Numbered from the stretch's first letter, positions 25,417 to 34,616 are shown. The stretch is 47,718 bases of DNA from Acetatifactor muris (GCF_024623325.1 NZ_JANJZD010000036.1:1-47718); one strand, 5' to 3'. Translations and numbers: made by a program. Notes: generated from the letters alone by a model not told the origin.

Positions 25417-26373
25417 TTACAGCATATTCAGCGCAGCCAGACACATCAGCGCCGTGATAATGGTAAACAATGCCGTGATCCTGGTCTCAGACCATCCGCA
25501 GAGCTCAAAATGATGATGCAGCGGAGCCATCTTAAAAAGTCTCCTGCCTCCGCTTACTTTGTAAAAGCTTACCTGCAATATCACGGAAAACACTTCCGCC
25601 AGATAGATGACACCCACAATCGCTATATACAGGGGCATCTGCATCATATAGGCACATCCTGCCACAAAGCCTCCCAGGGCCAGCGAACCTGTATCCCCCA
25701 TAAACACCTGCGCCGGATGTACGTTGAACAGCAGAAACCCCAAAAGCGCTCCCGCCGCCGCGCAGGTCACAGGCTCTATGCCGGAGGCAGTTCCCAGGGC
25801 CACCACCGAGAAGAATACCGCCACCATCAATGTAACGCTTCCCGCCAGTCCGTCCAGTCCGTCTGTAAAGTTCGTCCCGTTGGCCGTGCCCAGCACAATA
25901 AAAAATAAAATCGGAATATTCCAGACACCGAAATCCAGATATCTTCCCGGAAAACAGGGAATCTTCATGGCAAGACTTACGTCGGTATAGCGAATCAGAT
26001 ACCATGCGAAAATTCCCGTGACGCTCAGCTGTCCCAACAGCTTCTGCCATGCTGTCAGTCCCAGAGAACGCCTGCACACCACTTTTATGTAATCATCCAT
26101 CAGCCCTATCAGTCCGAATCCCACCGTCAGAAAAAGTACCGGAGCAATCCTGGGATAGTCCTCCGCAAAAATCACAGAGGTAGCGGCCACACTGGCCAGA
26201 ATCAGGATTCCCCCCATGGTGGGCGTACCCGATTTCTTCAAATGGGCGGCCGGACCGTCGTCTCTGACTGTCTGACCGCATTTCAGCCATCTCAGAAAAG
26301 GAATCAGTATCGGTCCCGACAGAGCGCTGATGCAGAAAGAAATCATCACTGCTGTAATGCTGATTTTACTCAT
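25417..26373 (-). CDS. mraY: Phospho-N-acetylmuramoyl-pentapeptide transferase (MraY)
   Basis: The 318-residue integral membrane enzyme makes lipid I from UDP-MurNAc-pentapeptide and undecaprenyl phosphate. Family motifs are GLMDDYIKVV with the metal-binding Asp pair, NGTNFTDGLDGLAG, MGDTGSLALGG and APLHHHFELCGWSETRI. It is flanked by a transpeptidase gene and murD, the usual Bacillus order except that murE is missing between spoVD and mraY. Confidence 0.96.
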   Translation of the reverse strand: MSKISITAVMISFCISALSGPILIPFLRWLKCGQTVRDDGPAAHLKKSGTPTMGGILILASVAATSVIFAEDYPRIAPVLFLTVGFGLIGLMDDYIKVVCRRSLGLTAWQKLLGQLSVTGIFAWYLIRYTDVSLAMKIPCFPGRYLDFGVWNIPILFFIVLGTANGTNFTDGLDGLAGSVTLMVAVFFSVVALGTASGIEPVTCAAAGALLGFLLFNVHPAQVFMGDTGSLALGGFVAGCAYMMQMPLYIAIVGVIYLAEVFSVILQVSFYKVSGGRRLFKMAPLHHHFELCGWSETRITALFTIITALMCLAALNML

Positions 26374-26421
26374 CGCTCTTTCCTTTCACTTACGAATTTT
26401 CCGCAGCGGTTCCCCCAGCGG

Positions 26422-28152
26422 TCACGCTCCATCTATGCCCAGATACGGCAGAATATTCTCATACAGCTGACGAATAATAGGCGCCGCAACCTGTCCTCCA
26501 TAATAGACACCCTGAGGATTATTCACAATTGCAAGAGCGATTACCTGCGGGTCATCCGCCGGGGCAAAGCCGATAAACGAGGCAATGTACCGCCCGCTGC
26601 CCCTGGGAAGTGTCTGACTGGTGGCTGTCTTGCCTCCCACTCTAAAACCCTCCACCTTACCGTTTTTACCGCTTCCTTCCGCCACTACCATCTCCAGAAT
26701 TTCCCGCATGGTAGCACTGGTTTCCTCGGACACAATCCCTGTGGTCACGGGATATTCGAATACATCCACCACATTCCCCTCCGCATCCAGCGTCTTCACG
26801 CCGAAATGCGGTGTGATGCGATTTCCCCCGTTGATTATGGAAGAAGCTGTGGTCAGAAGCTGAATGGGCGTAATCTGGAAGGACTGACCGAAAGCCACCG
26901 TGGCAAGTTCCACATTTCCCATGTCTTCTTTCCGATGCATAATGGTGCCTGCTTCTCCCGGCAGGTCAATGCCCGTCTTCCGCTTCAGTCCAAACTGTTC
27001 AAAATAGGCGTAGTAACTGTCCAGACCCAGCCGCATTCCCACCGTAATCAGCGCCGGATTGCAGGAATTCATCATAGTATGGGTAAAATCCTGGCTCCCG
27101 TGTCCCCCCACCTTATGACACCTTATCTTCCTGTCATCTACAATGATGAAGCCGGGACAGCTGAAGGTACTCTCCGTGGTCACCACTCCGGCCGACAATC
27201 CTGCCGCTGCCGTGATGATCTTAAATGTCGAGCCCGGCTCGTATGTATCGTTTATGCAGCCGTTACGCCAGATACCGTTTAAGAGGTTCTGTTTTTCCTC
27301 CGCCGTGAGATTCTCAGGCGTTCCCTCCGGCAGTTCATAGGGATTATTCAGGTCGAATTCCGGCACACTGACCATGGCGAGGATTTCCCCGTTCTGTGGA
27401 TTCATCACCAGTATGGACACGCTTTCCGCCTGCTTTGTGGCCAGAGCCTGACTGGCAAGCTGAGTGGCATAGGACTGAATATTCATATCCATGCTGATGC
27501 ACAGGTCAAGACCTGCCACCGGTTCAATCCGTCTCTCCCCCGCCGATTCCACCTCGATTCCCTTCGCATCTGTCACCGTGAGAATCGTTCCTGCCTTTCC
27601 TTCCATGTATTTATCGTATATGACTTCCAGCCCGATGATACCCTGGTTGTCACTGCCTGTAAATCCAAGTACTTTGCTGGCCAGATCATCATAGGGATAA
27701 TATCTCTTGTAATCCTCATCCACCTTCACCCCGGCCAGGTCATATTCCCGTATCTTATCCCCCAGCGCTTTATCCACATTACTTTTGATGCGCTCCATGG
27801 AGGAGTATTTTTCCACCCTCTTTCTCACATAATCTTCTGTTAAATCCAGTTCTGTGCTGAGAATCTCAATGACCTTTTCAGGCTCTTCTATCTGGTTGTA
27901 GATCACGGATACAGTACAGACTGTTCTGTTATCCGCCAGCACCACTCCGTTTCGGTCGATAATGCGTCCTCTGGCAGCCTTGATACTGCGTTCTCTCTCA
28001 TGCAGATCCGTGGCAAGCCGGGAATAATGGTCTGCGCGCCAGACACACAGATATACCAGCCTTCCAAACAGGATTACAAAGATACCGATACAGACCAGAA
28101 AAATCACCAGTATCTTTTTCCTGTGAAATATTTTGTTGTCATCCGTCAGCAT
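26422..28152 (-). CDS. Class B penicillin-binding protein, SpoVD/FtsI-like
   Basis: The product is about 576 residues. It has one N-terminal membrane segment, a dimerisation domain starting RGRIIDRNGVVLADN and a transpeptidase domain with SxxK as STFK in EPGSTFKIITA, SxN as SCN in MNSCNPALI, and a third motif reading KTA in VGGKTATSQ instead of KTG. The KTA variant is seen in some clostridial PBPs but is unusual. No C-terminal PASTA domain is present, unlike Bacillus SpoVD. It should cross-link glycan strands at the septum or spore cortex with the SEDS protein. The ATG at 28152 follows GAGG. Position in the cluster matches spoVD. Confidence 0.88.
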   Translation of the reverse strand: MLTDDNKIFHRKKILVIFLVCIGIFVILFGRLVYLCVWRADHYSRLATDLHERERSIKAARGRIIDRNGVVLADNRTVCTVSVIYNQIEEPEKVIEILSTELDLTEDYVRKRVEKYSSMERIKSNVDKALGDKIREYDLAGVKVDEDYKRYYPYDDLASKVLGFTGSDNQGIIGLEVIYDKYMEGKAGTILTVTDAKGIEVESAGERRIEPVAGLDLCISMDMNIQSYATQLASQALATKQAESVSILVMNPQNGEILAMVSVPEFDLNNPYELPEGTPENLTAEEKQNLLNGIWRNGCINDTYEPGSTFKIITAAAGLSAGVVTTESTFSCPGFIIVDDRKIRCHKVGGHGSQDFTHTMMNSCNPALITVGMRLGLDSYYAYFEQFGLKRKTGIDLPGEAGTIMHRKEDMGNVELATVAFGQSFQITPIQLLTTASSIINGGNRITPHFGVKTLDAEGNVVDVFEYPVTTGIVSEETSATMREILEMVVAEGSGKNGKVEGFRVGGKTATSQTLPRGSGRYIASFIGFAPADDPQVIALAIVNNPQGVYYGGQVAAPIIRQLYENILPYLGIDGA

Positions 28153-28229
28153 GCAAAGCCTCATAAAAGTATGTTACTATACTTTATTCCGCCGCTGACA
28201 CAGTTATGAATCGAATTTGTACCAAATCT

Positions 28230-30467
28230 TCACGGCAGAGAAGGATTCACCGGAATATCCACATTCGGCACCGACTCGCCGCCTTCCACGGGTATCCCCG
28301 TCTGTGCGTCATACCTTCTCCCCGTCTCCGGGTCGACCCGATATCCCGTCTCCGGGTCAACGGGATAATTCATCCATGGCGGCTGCGATGCACCATCCCC
28401 GTTATTTCCTGTGTTATCTCCAGGCACAGTGCCGTTGGGATCTCCTCCCTCCGGTTCATTTTCACCTTCCAGGGCGTCTCCTTCCGGTGTCTGTGTATAC
28501 TGACTGGTAATTTCCAGCTGCAGCGCGTTCAGTTCCGCGATTTCCTCCTCTGTGAGTTCTTCCGTCATGAAAATATTCAGATACGGCAATGCTTCCATCA
28601 GGATACTGCGCACGAGCTTTGTGGCCACTCTGGCATTGTCCTGTTTGTCCGCGTTCAGTCTGTCCACCACCACATAGATTGCAATCTGCGGATCTTCCGC
28701 AGGCACACAGCCGATAAAGGACACCACATACTCTGTATCGGAACGCTTATGGGTATTGGGATCAATGGTCTCCGCCGTACCCGTCTTCCCTCCTATGGAA
28801 TAGCCGGGAGGTTTTGCCGTCTTGCCCGTGCCGTAATCTACCACTGCCTTGCAGTACTGTCTGATTAGTTCAGAAGTTGATTCCGAAACCGTCTGCTTCA
28901 GCACCCTGGGTTCAATATTCTGTACAGTGGCCCCGCTGGCATTGGTAATCTTATTCACCATGTGAGGTTCATAATAGTACCCTCCGTTCACCAGAGAACA
29001 GAACGCACTGATCATCTCGATCATAGTCACATTGAAGTTCTGCCCGAAGCTGTTGGTAGCCAGGTCTGTGGGCCCCATCCTGTCCGGCTTATAAATCAGA
29101 CTCTCTGTCCGGGCTTCTCCCGCCAGATCAATGTTGGTTTTCAGTCCGAAGTTGAATATTTGCTGAAATTTGCAGAATGCTTCATTTCCCAGTATCTGCG
29201 CAATCTTCATCATGGACACGTTACAGGATTTGGCCACCGCCTGCTCCAGGCTCAGCCACCCGCACACGCCGCCATGGCACTTTATATGATAACCGCCGAT
29301 TTCCAGCTCACCCACGCACTCCAGGCTGGTCTCCGGGGTAATGGCGCCTTCTTCCAGTGCGGCGGCCACAGTGAAGGGCTTTGCTGTGGATCCCGGTTCA
29401 TAAGTATCCGTGATACAGTAATTTTTCCACAGATAGTTCAGATTCAGATACAGCTGTTCTTCATCCATGGCGGCCAGAGTCTCTTCCGTAATCACGGTGT
29501 CTGTCTTCTTAATCTCAAAATAGCCTGCCGCATTGGTGATCTGCTCCACCATTCTGGAGCCCAGCAGGCACTGGGGATTCCGCACATCGTTTAAATCATA
29601 GCCCGGATAGCTGGCCATGGCCAGAACCTCGCCGGTGTTGACCCACATCATCACACAGCCCACATTCTCCGCGCCGTTGCCAGCCCTCGCCACATCCTTA
29701 TTTTCCTCGTTGAATTTCTTCAGGTGTTTCTCCACAATCATCTGTACATTGGCATCGATGGTGGAATGGATGTTATAACCGTCAACTGCAGACTTTACCG
29801 TGCGCTCCAAAGCCAGATCGTCATTCAGGTAACCATACTCCCTGCCGTTAATCCCGTTCAGCACATCATTGTAATACTCTTCCAGACCGTATCTTCCCAC
29901 ATTGTCTCTGTCAGAGAATCCGATTGCGTCCGCTGCCAGAGAACCATACGGATAGATTCTCTTGTACTCCTCCTCAAACCAGACCCCTCTTATCTGAGAG
30001 TCTTCTGCCAGCTGCGCTTCCTGAAAGCCGCTGATCTGTTCATAGGTAAGCTGCTTCAGCGCCACATACCAGGAAGAAGTCTTATGTGTGGTGACATACT
30101 CTCTTATTTTCTGCATATCCAGTTCGAAGTGTTCGCCCAATGCCGCCAGTGTGGGCTCCAGATATACCTCTTTGTCCTTTACCTTTGCGGTCATTACTTT
30201 GGCATCGATAATCAGATTATACACTTTTTCGCTGGTGGCCAGTCTTGTTCCCTTTGCATCCACGATATTGCCGCGCCGGTAGGGAATGACTGTCGACGTG
30301 TATCCCTGCTGAGCGAGCACCTGTTTTTGGTATTTCGTGTTGTTCTCCCGAATAATCCATATCATCCGGCCGCTCAGCACCGCAAAGGCCAGCAGAATCA
30401 GCACATACAGCACCACCAGCTTTTTCTGCATTTTTATGGAAAATTTCATACTGTTAGCAACTTTCAC
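28230..30467 (-). CDS. Class B penicillin-binding protein, PBP2B/FtsI-like, with long C-terminal tail
   Basis: The 745-residue protein has an N-terminal membrane anchor, a pedestal domain (YRRGNIVDAKGTRLATS) and a transpeptidase domain with STAK in EPGSTAKPFTV, SCN in AKSCNVSMM and KTG in GGKTGTAE. It lacks PASTA domains. The last 100 or so residues are an acidic, Pro/Gly-rich tail with short repeats of DPETGYR and DPETGRR type, which is unusual. It directly follows ftsL, the place of pbpB in Bacillus, so a septal transpeptidase role is likely. A GTG at 30467 with AGAGG 6 bp upstream, overlapping the ftsL stop, was chosen as start. Confidence 0.9.
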   Translation of the reverse strand: MKVANSMKFSIKMQKKLVVLYVLILLAFAVLSGRMIWIIRENNTKYQKQVLAQQGYTSTVIPYRRGNIVDAKGTRLATSEKVYNLIIDAKVMTAKVKDKEVYLEPTLAALGEHFELDMQKIREYVTTHKTSSWYVALKQLTYEQISGFQEAQLAEDSQIRGVWFEEEYKRIYPYGSLAADAIGFSDRDNVGRYGLEEYYNDVLNGINGREYGYLNDDLALERTVKSAVDGYNIHSTIDANVQMIVEKHLKKFNEENKDVARAGNGAENVGCVMMWVNTGEVLAMASYPGYDLNDVRNPQCLLGSRMVEQITNAAGYFEIKKTDTVITEETLAAMDEEQLYLNLNYLWKNYCITDTYEPGSTAKPFTVAAALEEGAITPETSLECVGELEIGGYHIKCHGGVCGWLSLEQAVAKSCNVSMMKIAQILGNEAFCKFQQIFNFGLKTNIDLAGEARTESLIYKPDRMGPTDLATNSFGQNFNVTMIEMISAFCSLVNGGYYYEPHMVNKITNASGATVQNIEPRVLKQTVSESTSELIRQYCKAVVDYGTGKTAKPPGYSIGGKTGTAETIDPNTHKRSDTEYVVSFIGCVPAEDPQIAIYVVVDRLNADKQDNARVATKLVRSILMEALPYLNIFMTEELTEEEIAELNALQLEITSQYTQTPEGDALEGENEPEGGDPNGTVPGDNTGNNGDGASQPPWMNYPVDPETGYRVDPETGRRYDAQTGIPVEGGESVPNVDIPVNPSLP

Positions 30468-30476
30468 ATGGCACCT

Positions 30477-30980
30477 CTACTGATTTTCATCTGACACCTG
30501 ACGCATATAGTCTCTGCTCTCATTTTCATATTCAACAATCTGGCCTTCCCCTGCATATATCATGCCCAGCTCTCCCAGAGCAATCCGCTTGATTTCCTCC
30601 AGGTCAATGCTGCTGATAATCCGATTATAGTCTTCATCATTGGAAACCTTCAGATAATTCAGCATGCTTTCTTTGCTGGCCACATCTTCTGTCAGATTGG
30701 TCAGAGCTGCCCTCAGCTGCACATAATTCACCAGGATATATGCCGCCGCACAGAGCGCCACAGTGAGAAATACCACATAACCTGCACTCATATGTCTGGC
30801 TTTATCCCTGTTCTTACGTACTTCATGATGCGGTTTCTTTACCGGAGCTTCCTGTCTCCTCTGTGGTTCCAGTCTGCGTGCGGTATTTCCATATATGTAT
30901 ATATGATCGGCTCTTTTGCTGTCTGTTCCATTTCTTTTATCATATGCGGTTCGATTATAATTCCTTCTGTTCCGACTCAT
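30477..30980 (-). CDS. ftsL: FtsL-like cell division protein
   Basis: The 167-residue bitopic protein has a long basic cytoplasmic tail of about 65 residues, one membrane segment (GYVVFLTVALCAAAYILV) and a short extracytoplasmic coiled coil (LRAALTNLTEDVASKESMLNYLKV). This fits FtsL/DivIC. The call depends on position between rsmH and the septal PBP as much as on sequence, since FtsL is poorly conserved. It would stabilise the DivIB-DivIC-PBP2B complex. Confidence 0.82.
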   Translation of the reverse strand: MSRNRRNYNRTAYDKRNGTDSKRADHIYIYGNTARRLEPQRRQEAPVKKPHHEVRKNRDKARHMSAGYVVFLTVALCAAAYILVNYVQLRAALTNLTEDVASKESMLNYLKVSNDEDYNRIISSIDLEEIKRIALGELGMIYAGEGQIVEYENESRDYMRQVSDENQ

Positions 30981-31019
30981 TTATGTCCTCTGCTTTCCAT
31001 GTTAAATTTCAGAACCGCT

Positions 31020-31970
31020 TCATTCCATTGTCTTTTGGAAAATTCTGAGTTTTGCACTCTTAGATCGGCTGTTCTCCGCAAGCTCTTCTTCTCCGGGAAG
31101 TATGGGCTTTTTTGTCACCACAGTTCCTTTCGACACCTTTCCGCACACACACACCGGGAAGTCAGGCGGGCATACACAGGGGGTCTCATTTCTCCTGAAC
31201 GCTGTCTTTACAATGCGATCCTCCAGAGAGTGGAACGTGATAATACACAGTCTGCCTCCCGGATTCAGCATGTCGATCAGTTCATCTAAAGAATTCTCCA
31301 ATACTTCCAGCTCACCGTTGCATTCAATCCGGATCGCCTGAAAAGTTCTCTTGGAAGGATGTCCTTCCCGGCGCATTCTCGCCGGAATGGCATCTCTGAT
31401 GATTTCATTCAGCTCAAAAGTAGTTTCAACAGGCTTTACAGCCCTTGTTCTGACAATGTTCCTTGCAATATTTTTCGCGAAACGTTCTTCTCCGTAATCC
31501 CTGATAATACGGTACAGTTCATTTTCCGAATAGCTGTTTACCACTTCCCTGGCGCTCAGGGCCTGTCTGCAGTCCATCCGCATGTCAAGCGGTGCATCAT
31601 AGCGATAGGAAAATCCCCTTTCCCCCTTGTCAAACTGCCAGGAGGATACTCCCAGGTCAAGGAGAATGCCATCCACCTTCTCCACACCCCGGACGTTGAG
31701 AACCGATTTCAGATTACGATAGTTATCCCGGATGACAGTGACTCTGTCCCCAAACCCGGCCAGCCTTTGGGTGGCCGCATTAATTGCGTCTTCATCCTGA
31801 TCTGTTCCGTATAAATGCCCTGTAGTGAGTCTGCTGCACACCTGGAAGGCATGTCCTCCCCCTCCCAGCGTGCCGTCCGCATAAATACCCTCCGGCTTAA
31901 TCCGGAGTCCCTCAATGGTTTCCTTCAGGAGTACCGAATAGTGTCTGAATTCCGAATTTCCTTTTTCCAC
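31020..31970 (-). CDS. rsmH: 16S rRNA m4C1402 methyltransferase (RsmH)
   Basis: The 316-residue SAM-dependent enzyme (older name MraW) methylates the N4 of C1402 in 16S rRNA. Motifs include YADGTLGGGGHA at the SAM site, GILLDLGVSSWQ, RGFSYRYDAPLDMRM and ITFHSLEDRIVK. A GTG at 31970 is the start, with AGGGGTG 7 bp upstream. It is the second gene of the dcw cluster, as in most bacteria. Confidence 0.97.
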   Translation of the reverse strand: MEKGNSEFRHYSVLLKETIEGLRIKPEGIYADGTLGGGGHAFQVCSRLTTGHLYGTDQDEDAINAATQRLAGFGDRVTVIRDNYRNLKSVLNVRGVEKVDGILLDLGVSSWQFDKGERGFSYRYDAPLDMRMDCRQALSAREVVNSYSENELYRIIRDYGEERFAKNIARNIVRTRAVKPVETTFELNEIIRDAIPARMRREGHPSKRTFQAIRIECNGELEVLENSLDELIDMLNPGGRLCIITFHSLEDRIVKTAFRRNETPCVCPPDFPVCVCGKVSKGTVVTKKPILPGEEELAENSRSKSAKLRIFQKTME

Positions 31971-32006
31971 TTACAGCACCCCTTTCCTTCTCCCTGCTGT
32001 TCTCTC

Positions 32007-32438
32007 TTAAATGGTCAGTCCAAGGCTGAGCATTCCCTGAGATATGGCGTTAATGTCTACCTGACTGCTGTTCTCATTCCACTTCGCAAGGCTCCATATC
32101 TCAATGCGCCCTCCCGTTCCGGCCAGAACCACGTCTTTCTCCAGTCCGGCAAATTCCCGGAGGTCCTGAGGCATCAGAATCCGCCCCTGCTTGTCCACTG
32201 TGACATATTGCGCTCCCGACAGGAAAAACCTTGCAAACTGTCTCGCCTCCTGGTTGATTAACGGCAGTGATGCCAGTTTCGCCTCGAAATCCTTCCAGTC
32301 TTCATTGGCATACACAAACAGACAGCCATCCATTCCCTTTGACACCACAAACTCATCTCCCAGAATTTCACGGTATTTTGAAGGAATGCTCAACCTGCCT
32401 TTTGGGTCAATTGTATGATTGTATCTGCCCATGAACAA
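32007..32438 (-). CDS. mraZ: Transcriptional regulator MraZ
   Basis: The 143-residue protein has two SpoVT-AbrB-like domains: MGRYNHTIDPKGRLSIPSKYRE near the N-terminus (split here as MGRYNHTID and PKGRLSIPSKYRE) and VTVDKQGRILMPQDLRE in the second half. MraZ is the dcw repressor that binds short repeats near its own promoter. A TTG at 32438 is taken as start because it gives MFMGRYNHTID, matching other MraZ N-termini, with GGTGGTGA just upstream; an ATG at 32432 is the alternative. Confidence 0.94.
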   Translation of the reverse strand: MFMGRYNHTIDPKGRLSIPSKYREILGDEFVVSKGMDGCLFVYANEDWKDFEAKLASLPLINQEARQFARFFLSGAQYVTVDKQGRILMPQDLREFAGLEKDVVLAGTGGRIEIWSLAKWNENSSQVDINAISQGMLSLGLTI

Positions 32439-32499
32439 AGTCAATCACCACCAATCAGCAGCGGGTAACAGGCCCAAACAGGTATTGTATGGATTTTCA

Positions 32500-32538
32500 T
32501 CCCACTTTTTGGTATTTAATGCCATCTTTATCCCACTT
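32500..32538 (-). promoter_or_regulatory. Candidate MraZ operator boxes
   Basis: The minus strand carries AAGTGGGA at 32538-32531 and again at 32507-32500, 31 bp apart, which is about three helical turns. Each is followed after 10 bp by a weaker copy (AAGATGGC and AAAATCC). They lie just downstream of the mraZ -10 element, where binding would block transcription. MraZ is known to bind TGGGA-type repeats near its own promoter. Confidence 0.55.
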
Positions 32539-32545
32539 GAAAACA

Positions 32546-32574
32546 ATTTTAATATAACTTTAGAGATTTGACAA
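32546..32574 (-). promoter_or_regulatory. Promoter of the dcw cluster (mraZ)
   Basis: On the minus strand TTGTCA (32574-32569) and TAAAAT (32551-32546) are separated by 17 bp. The first transcribed bases would include the AAGTGGGA repeats. Confidence 0.65.
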
Positions 32575-32773
32575 CCCGAAAATTTGTGCGGACAGGACAG
32601 GATAGAAAATCATTTCCTCCAAAAAAGACGCGAAAGCGCAAAATACAGTGTATGCTTCATACTTTCTCTACCAGATATAGATACAGTCATTCGAAAATTT
32701 TCTTAATTATTTTAATAAGCATTGCAAATATATATTGTTTTTACGTCTTTTCTGTCACAATAAAAAACACATC
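32575..32773. other. AT-rich intergenic region, no gene seen
   Basis: About 200 bp between the mraZ promoter and the terminator of the lgt/acetyltransferase unit. A plus-strand frame spans 32568-32852 but lacks a ribosome binding site and codon bias. A minus-strand GGAGGAAATG near 32617 has too little spacing for good translation. I see no known RNA. Confidence 0.4.
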
Positions 32774-32798
32774 AAAAAGGCCTGCTTCATGCAGGCCT
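32774..32798 (-). terminator. Terminator of the acetyltransferase gene
   Basis: AGGCCTGC (32778-32785) pairs perfectly with GCAGGCCT (32791-32798) around a 5-nt loop. On the minus strand it is followed by a run of T (32778-32774), so it ends the lgt-acetyltransferase transcript about 90 bp past the stop. Confidence 0.8.
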
Positions 32799-32888
32799 GA
32801 AATTACCACACTTTTCATATATAATCTGTACAGGAATCCGGAAAACTGTTGACCAAATGTATAAAGAAACCAGAAGAACTGCCGAATC

Positions 32889-33659
32889 TTACCGGTTCAT
32901 CTGCCGTACTGTCTCAGCCGGTTTTACTGTCATCTCCACCCATGCCGGCATAAATCCGCTTTTAATCGCACTTTTTGCCGATCTTATATTGGACCATGCA
33001 CAGCAGTAAAATGGTACCTTATCTCGTTGTAATATCTCAAATGCCAAATTACTTATCAGCGAAGATGCCACGCCTTTTCTGCGGTATTCAGGCAATACAT
33101 CCACACCTATCTGCCACATGCTGTCACAGTCAGCAGAAGCCCCCGCCAGTCCAATGAGTTTTCCATTGTCACAGGCGCCGATGCCAAGCACATCCAATTC
33201 CTTTCTGTCTGCACATAAAGCATTTCCCCACTCAGGCAGATATAATTCACCAAAATCGTCATGGGTAAATATTTTAAGTTCATAGTCACAGCTGATACGC
33301 GATAACCTGTTCCTGTCGGGCAGAAAATATTCGGCCATAAAGCACACCTTCTGTCCCATTTTACTCATTTCTTCATCCAGCCAGTGCATGTTCGGCGTCT
33401 CAAAGCAATGACAGAACTCAAATTTCCCAATATACGCCTCGACAATCTCTCGATACTCCTCTCTTACCGAAGCGACAATGTTGGTTCCATAGGAAACCAG
33501 GTTACAGGCGACAGGCTCTTTGTAATACTTTTTTGCCATCGCACCAATCACTGACTCCACGATTACATTTTGTTCCTGTACAAAATCTGTTACAGATGCA
33601 TTGATATCGAAAGCGGATTGCTGCATGGCAATCCGCATAATCTCATGATTATTATACAT
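32889..33659 (-). CDS. GNAT family N-acetyltransferase
   Basis: The 256-residue protein has a C-terminal GNAT domain: IGACDNGKLIGLAGAS, then the acetyl-CoA loop IGVDVLPEYRRKGVASSLIS and FYCCAWSNIRSAKSAIKSGFMPAW. The first 130 residues form an extra domain I do not recognise. Substrate unknown. AGAGGGAATAGG precedes the ATG. It starts 28 bp after the lgt stop, so the two are likely co-transcribed. Confidence 0.88.
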   Translation of the reverse strand: MYNNHEIMRIAMQQSAFDINASVTDFVQEQNVIVESVIGAMAKKYYKEPVACNLVSYGTNIVASVREEYREIVEAYIGKFEFCHCFETPNMHWLDEEMSKMGQKVCFMAEYFLPDRNRLSRISCDYELKIFTHDDFGELYLPEWGNALCADRKELDVLGIGACDNGKLIGLAGASADCDSMWQIGVDVLPEYRRKGVASSLISNLAFEILQRDKVPFYCCAWSNIRSAKSAIKSGFMPAWVEMTVKPAETVRQMNR

Positions 33660-33687
33660 TCCTATTCCCTCTGTGTGACAGTTTAAA

Positions 33688-34545
33688 TCAAGATTTATGC
33701 TTCATCTTTATCCGGACCAGGATATCTGCACCCACTGCAAAGACGAACATCAGCAGCGCCAGCACCTGAGACACCGGCACTGTGGTGCCGGGGATAAAAA
33801 GGGTATCTGTACGGATACCTTCTATGATGAATCTCCCCAGTCCATAGCCGCCCAGATAGATCAGACAGAGTTCACCGTGGAACTTCTTATGCTTTCTGAA
33901 GCAGAGCAGAGCGGCAAACACCAGAAGATTCCACACACTTTCATACAAAAAAGTTGGGTGTACATTGATATAATTTGCTCCCTCCGGAATATGCGCGGCT
34001 ATATTGTCCGATATATCTCTTGCACGCACCGCGTCAACAGGAAGCTGCATGGAAAAAAGGCCGTCATAATATTCCCCGAATACTTCCCGGTTCATAAAAT
34101 TCCCCCAGCGGCCCACAGCCTGTCCCAGAATCAGTCCCGGAATGGCCGTATCTCCCATCAGGAGCGGATTCTTCTTTTTTACCTTACAGTAGACAAACAA
34201 AGTGATAAACGCGGCAATCACAGCGCCGTATATGGCCATGCCGCCGTTCCTCAGCCTGAAAATACCCGCCAGATCGTCCTTATAATAGTCCCACGCAAAT
34301 ATCACATAGTAAATGCGGCCTCCTATAATGGAAAAAATGACAGCATAGATGGCGAAATCCCAGTAGTCATCCGGATTCTGGCCTGTAATTTTCGCCATAT
34401 AGACTGCCATCAGAAGCCCGGCAAGCACGCCCAGCCCGATAATCAGTCCATAGAAAGCTATATTAAATCCGAATACACTGAAAGACTTCGGCACGTCATG
34501 CAGATATATTCCCAGATTTGGAAACGCTATATCGCCTGTATTCAT
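33688..34545 (-). CDS. lgt: Prolipoprotein diacylglyceryl transferase (Lgt)
   Basis: The 285-residue membrane enzyme transfers diacylglycerol from phosphatidylglycerol to the lipobox cysteine of prelipoproteins. The signature GRWGNFMNREVFGE is present, followed by HPTFLYESVWNLLVF and GYGLGRFIIEGIRTD. There are about seven membrane segments. The ATG at 34545 follows GGAGG by 5 bp, and the extra four residues upstream are dropped. Confidence 0.96.
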   Translation of the reverse strand: MNTGDIAFPNLGIYLHDVPKSFSVFGFNIAFYGLIIGLGVLAGLLMAVYMAKITGQNPDDYWDFAIYAVIFSIIGGRIYYVIFAWDYYKDDLAGIFRLRNGGMAIYGAVIAAFITLFVYCKVKKKNPLLMGDTAIPGLILGQAVGRWGNFMNREVFGEYYDGLFSMQLPVDAVRARDISDNIAAHIPEGANYINVHPTFLYESVWNLLVFAALLCFRKHKKFHGELCLIYLGGYGLGRFIIEGIRTDTLFIPGTTVPVSQVLALLMFVFAVGADILVRIKMKHKS

Positions 34546-34616
34546 GTAAACCTCCATTTTCCGTTCTGCCCTGAAGATCTAAGCTCTGCCTGGTCCCACA
34601 GACTGCAGAACCTTTG

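Noticed and set aside
32568..32852. 94-residue plus-strand frame upstream of mraZ
   Set aside because: No ribosome site, low-complexity composition, and it contains the terminator and promoter of neighbouring genes.
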